This document shows, piece by piece, positions 5,270 through 5,468 of a stretch of 5,468 bases of DNA (the stretch's first letter is position 1; each line of letters opens with the position of its first letter). The translations under genes were made by a program, and so were the position numbers. Origin of the DNA: Aquisalimonas sp. (GTDB lineage: Bacteria > Pseudomonadota > Gammaproteobacteria > Nitrococcales > Aquisalimonadaceae); assembly GCA_007127625.1 (NCBI GenBank), contig SKYZ01000122.1:1-5468 (forward strand), given 5' to 3'. The notes beneath the pieces are model-generated. The model saw only the letters and a program-made list of their open reading frames with translations, was not told the DNA's origin and did not search any database.

Positions 5270-5468
5270 ATGCTACGTCCTGTGAAGCCTTTTCTGGCGC
5301 TGTGGAACCATCGGTACAGCCTGCGCTGGGCCCTGATTCTGCGCGTGCTGGTGCCCCTGTTGGTGGCCATGGCCCTGGTCACGGCAGTCGGCCTGAGAAC
5401 GCTGGAGTCGGCGATCGAGGCGCAGATGCAGGAGGACGTGGAACTGGTGGCGCGGGCGGTACGCCTCC
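5270..5468 (+). CDS. N-terminus of a membrane-anchored signalling protein, probably sensor kinase (partial)
   Basis: The frame runs off the right edge, leaving 66 residues. The first 20 are basic and cytoplasmic-looking (MLRPVKPF, then NHRYSLRW). Residues about 21-43 form one hydrophobic membrane segment (ALILRVLVPLLVAMALVTAVGL). What follows, starting RTLESAIEAQMQEDVELVARAVRL, is an amphipathic acidic helix likely to be the start of a periplasmic sensor segment. A short N-terminal tail, one membrane helix and then a helical stretch of the type ELVARAVRL are common in two-component histidine kinases and related diguanylate cyclases, but no catalytic domain lies in the window, so the class is inferred. 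The ATG at 5270 has GAG six bases upstream. The in-frame ATG at 5252 has no ribosome site and lies at the predicted transcription start. It is transcribed divergently from the DUF4168 gene. Confidence 0.6.
   Translation, partial: MLRPVKPFLALWNHRYSLRWALILRVLVPLLVAMALVTAVGLRTLESAIEAQMQEDVELVARAVRL

Overview
The window reads as a high-GC gammaproteobacterial chromosome segment. The strongest evidence is an adjacent fabA-fabB pair, the anaerobic unsaturated-fatty-acid branch typical of Gammaproteobacteria and some Alphaproteobacteria. It is supported by a proteobacterial-type protoheme IX farnesyltransferase and a DUF4168-type exported protein. Several proteins are rich in Asp and Glu, which would suit a halophilic or haloalkaliphilic relative such as the Ectothiorhodospiraceae. 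That placement is an inference and cannot be proven from this window.

Layout, left to right. (1) Plus strand: possibly the last codons of an upstream gene (2-73), then cyoE/ctaB (about 87-1010), a 12-pair hairpin, and a YbhB/YbcL-type PEBP-fold protein (1131-1760). (2) A 55-base convergent junction holds a second hairpin, whose arms are the same two 9-mers as the first. (3) Minus strand, read right to left: fabA (4405-3863) and fabB (3781-2561) as a probable operon, followed by an OmpA-family lipoprotein with a glycine-zipper segment (2490-1816). (4) Minus strand: an exported DUF4168 protein (5069-4665), closed by a very stable hairpin and a textbook intrinsic terminator that separates it from fabA. 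(5) Plus strand, divergent from DUF4168: the first 66 residues of a membrane-anchored protein cut by the right edge, probably a sensor kinase or related signalling protein. Overlapping ATGTG/CACAT dyads sit over its likely promoter.

How the genes work together. CyoE makes heme O for terminal oxidases. FabA and FabB cooperate to introduce and keep the cis double bond of unsaturated fatty acids. The OmpA-like lipoprotein ties the outer membrane to peptidoglycan. The theme is envelope and respiratory housekeeping. The genes fall into at least four transcription units and do not form one system.

I found no CRISPR array, mobile element, RNA gene, toxin-antitoxin pair or other clearly undescribed system. 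The points worth a second look are regulatory: the hairpins with shared arms around the PEBP gene, the operator-like dyads before the truncated signalling gene, and the hairpins inside the fabA-fabB gap. No gene-free stretch exceeds 300 bases. The largest are 4406-4664 and 5070-5269, and both are described below.
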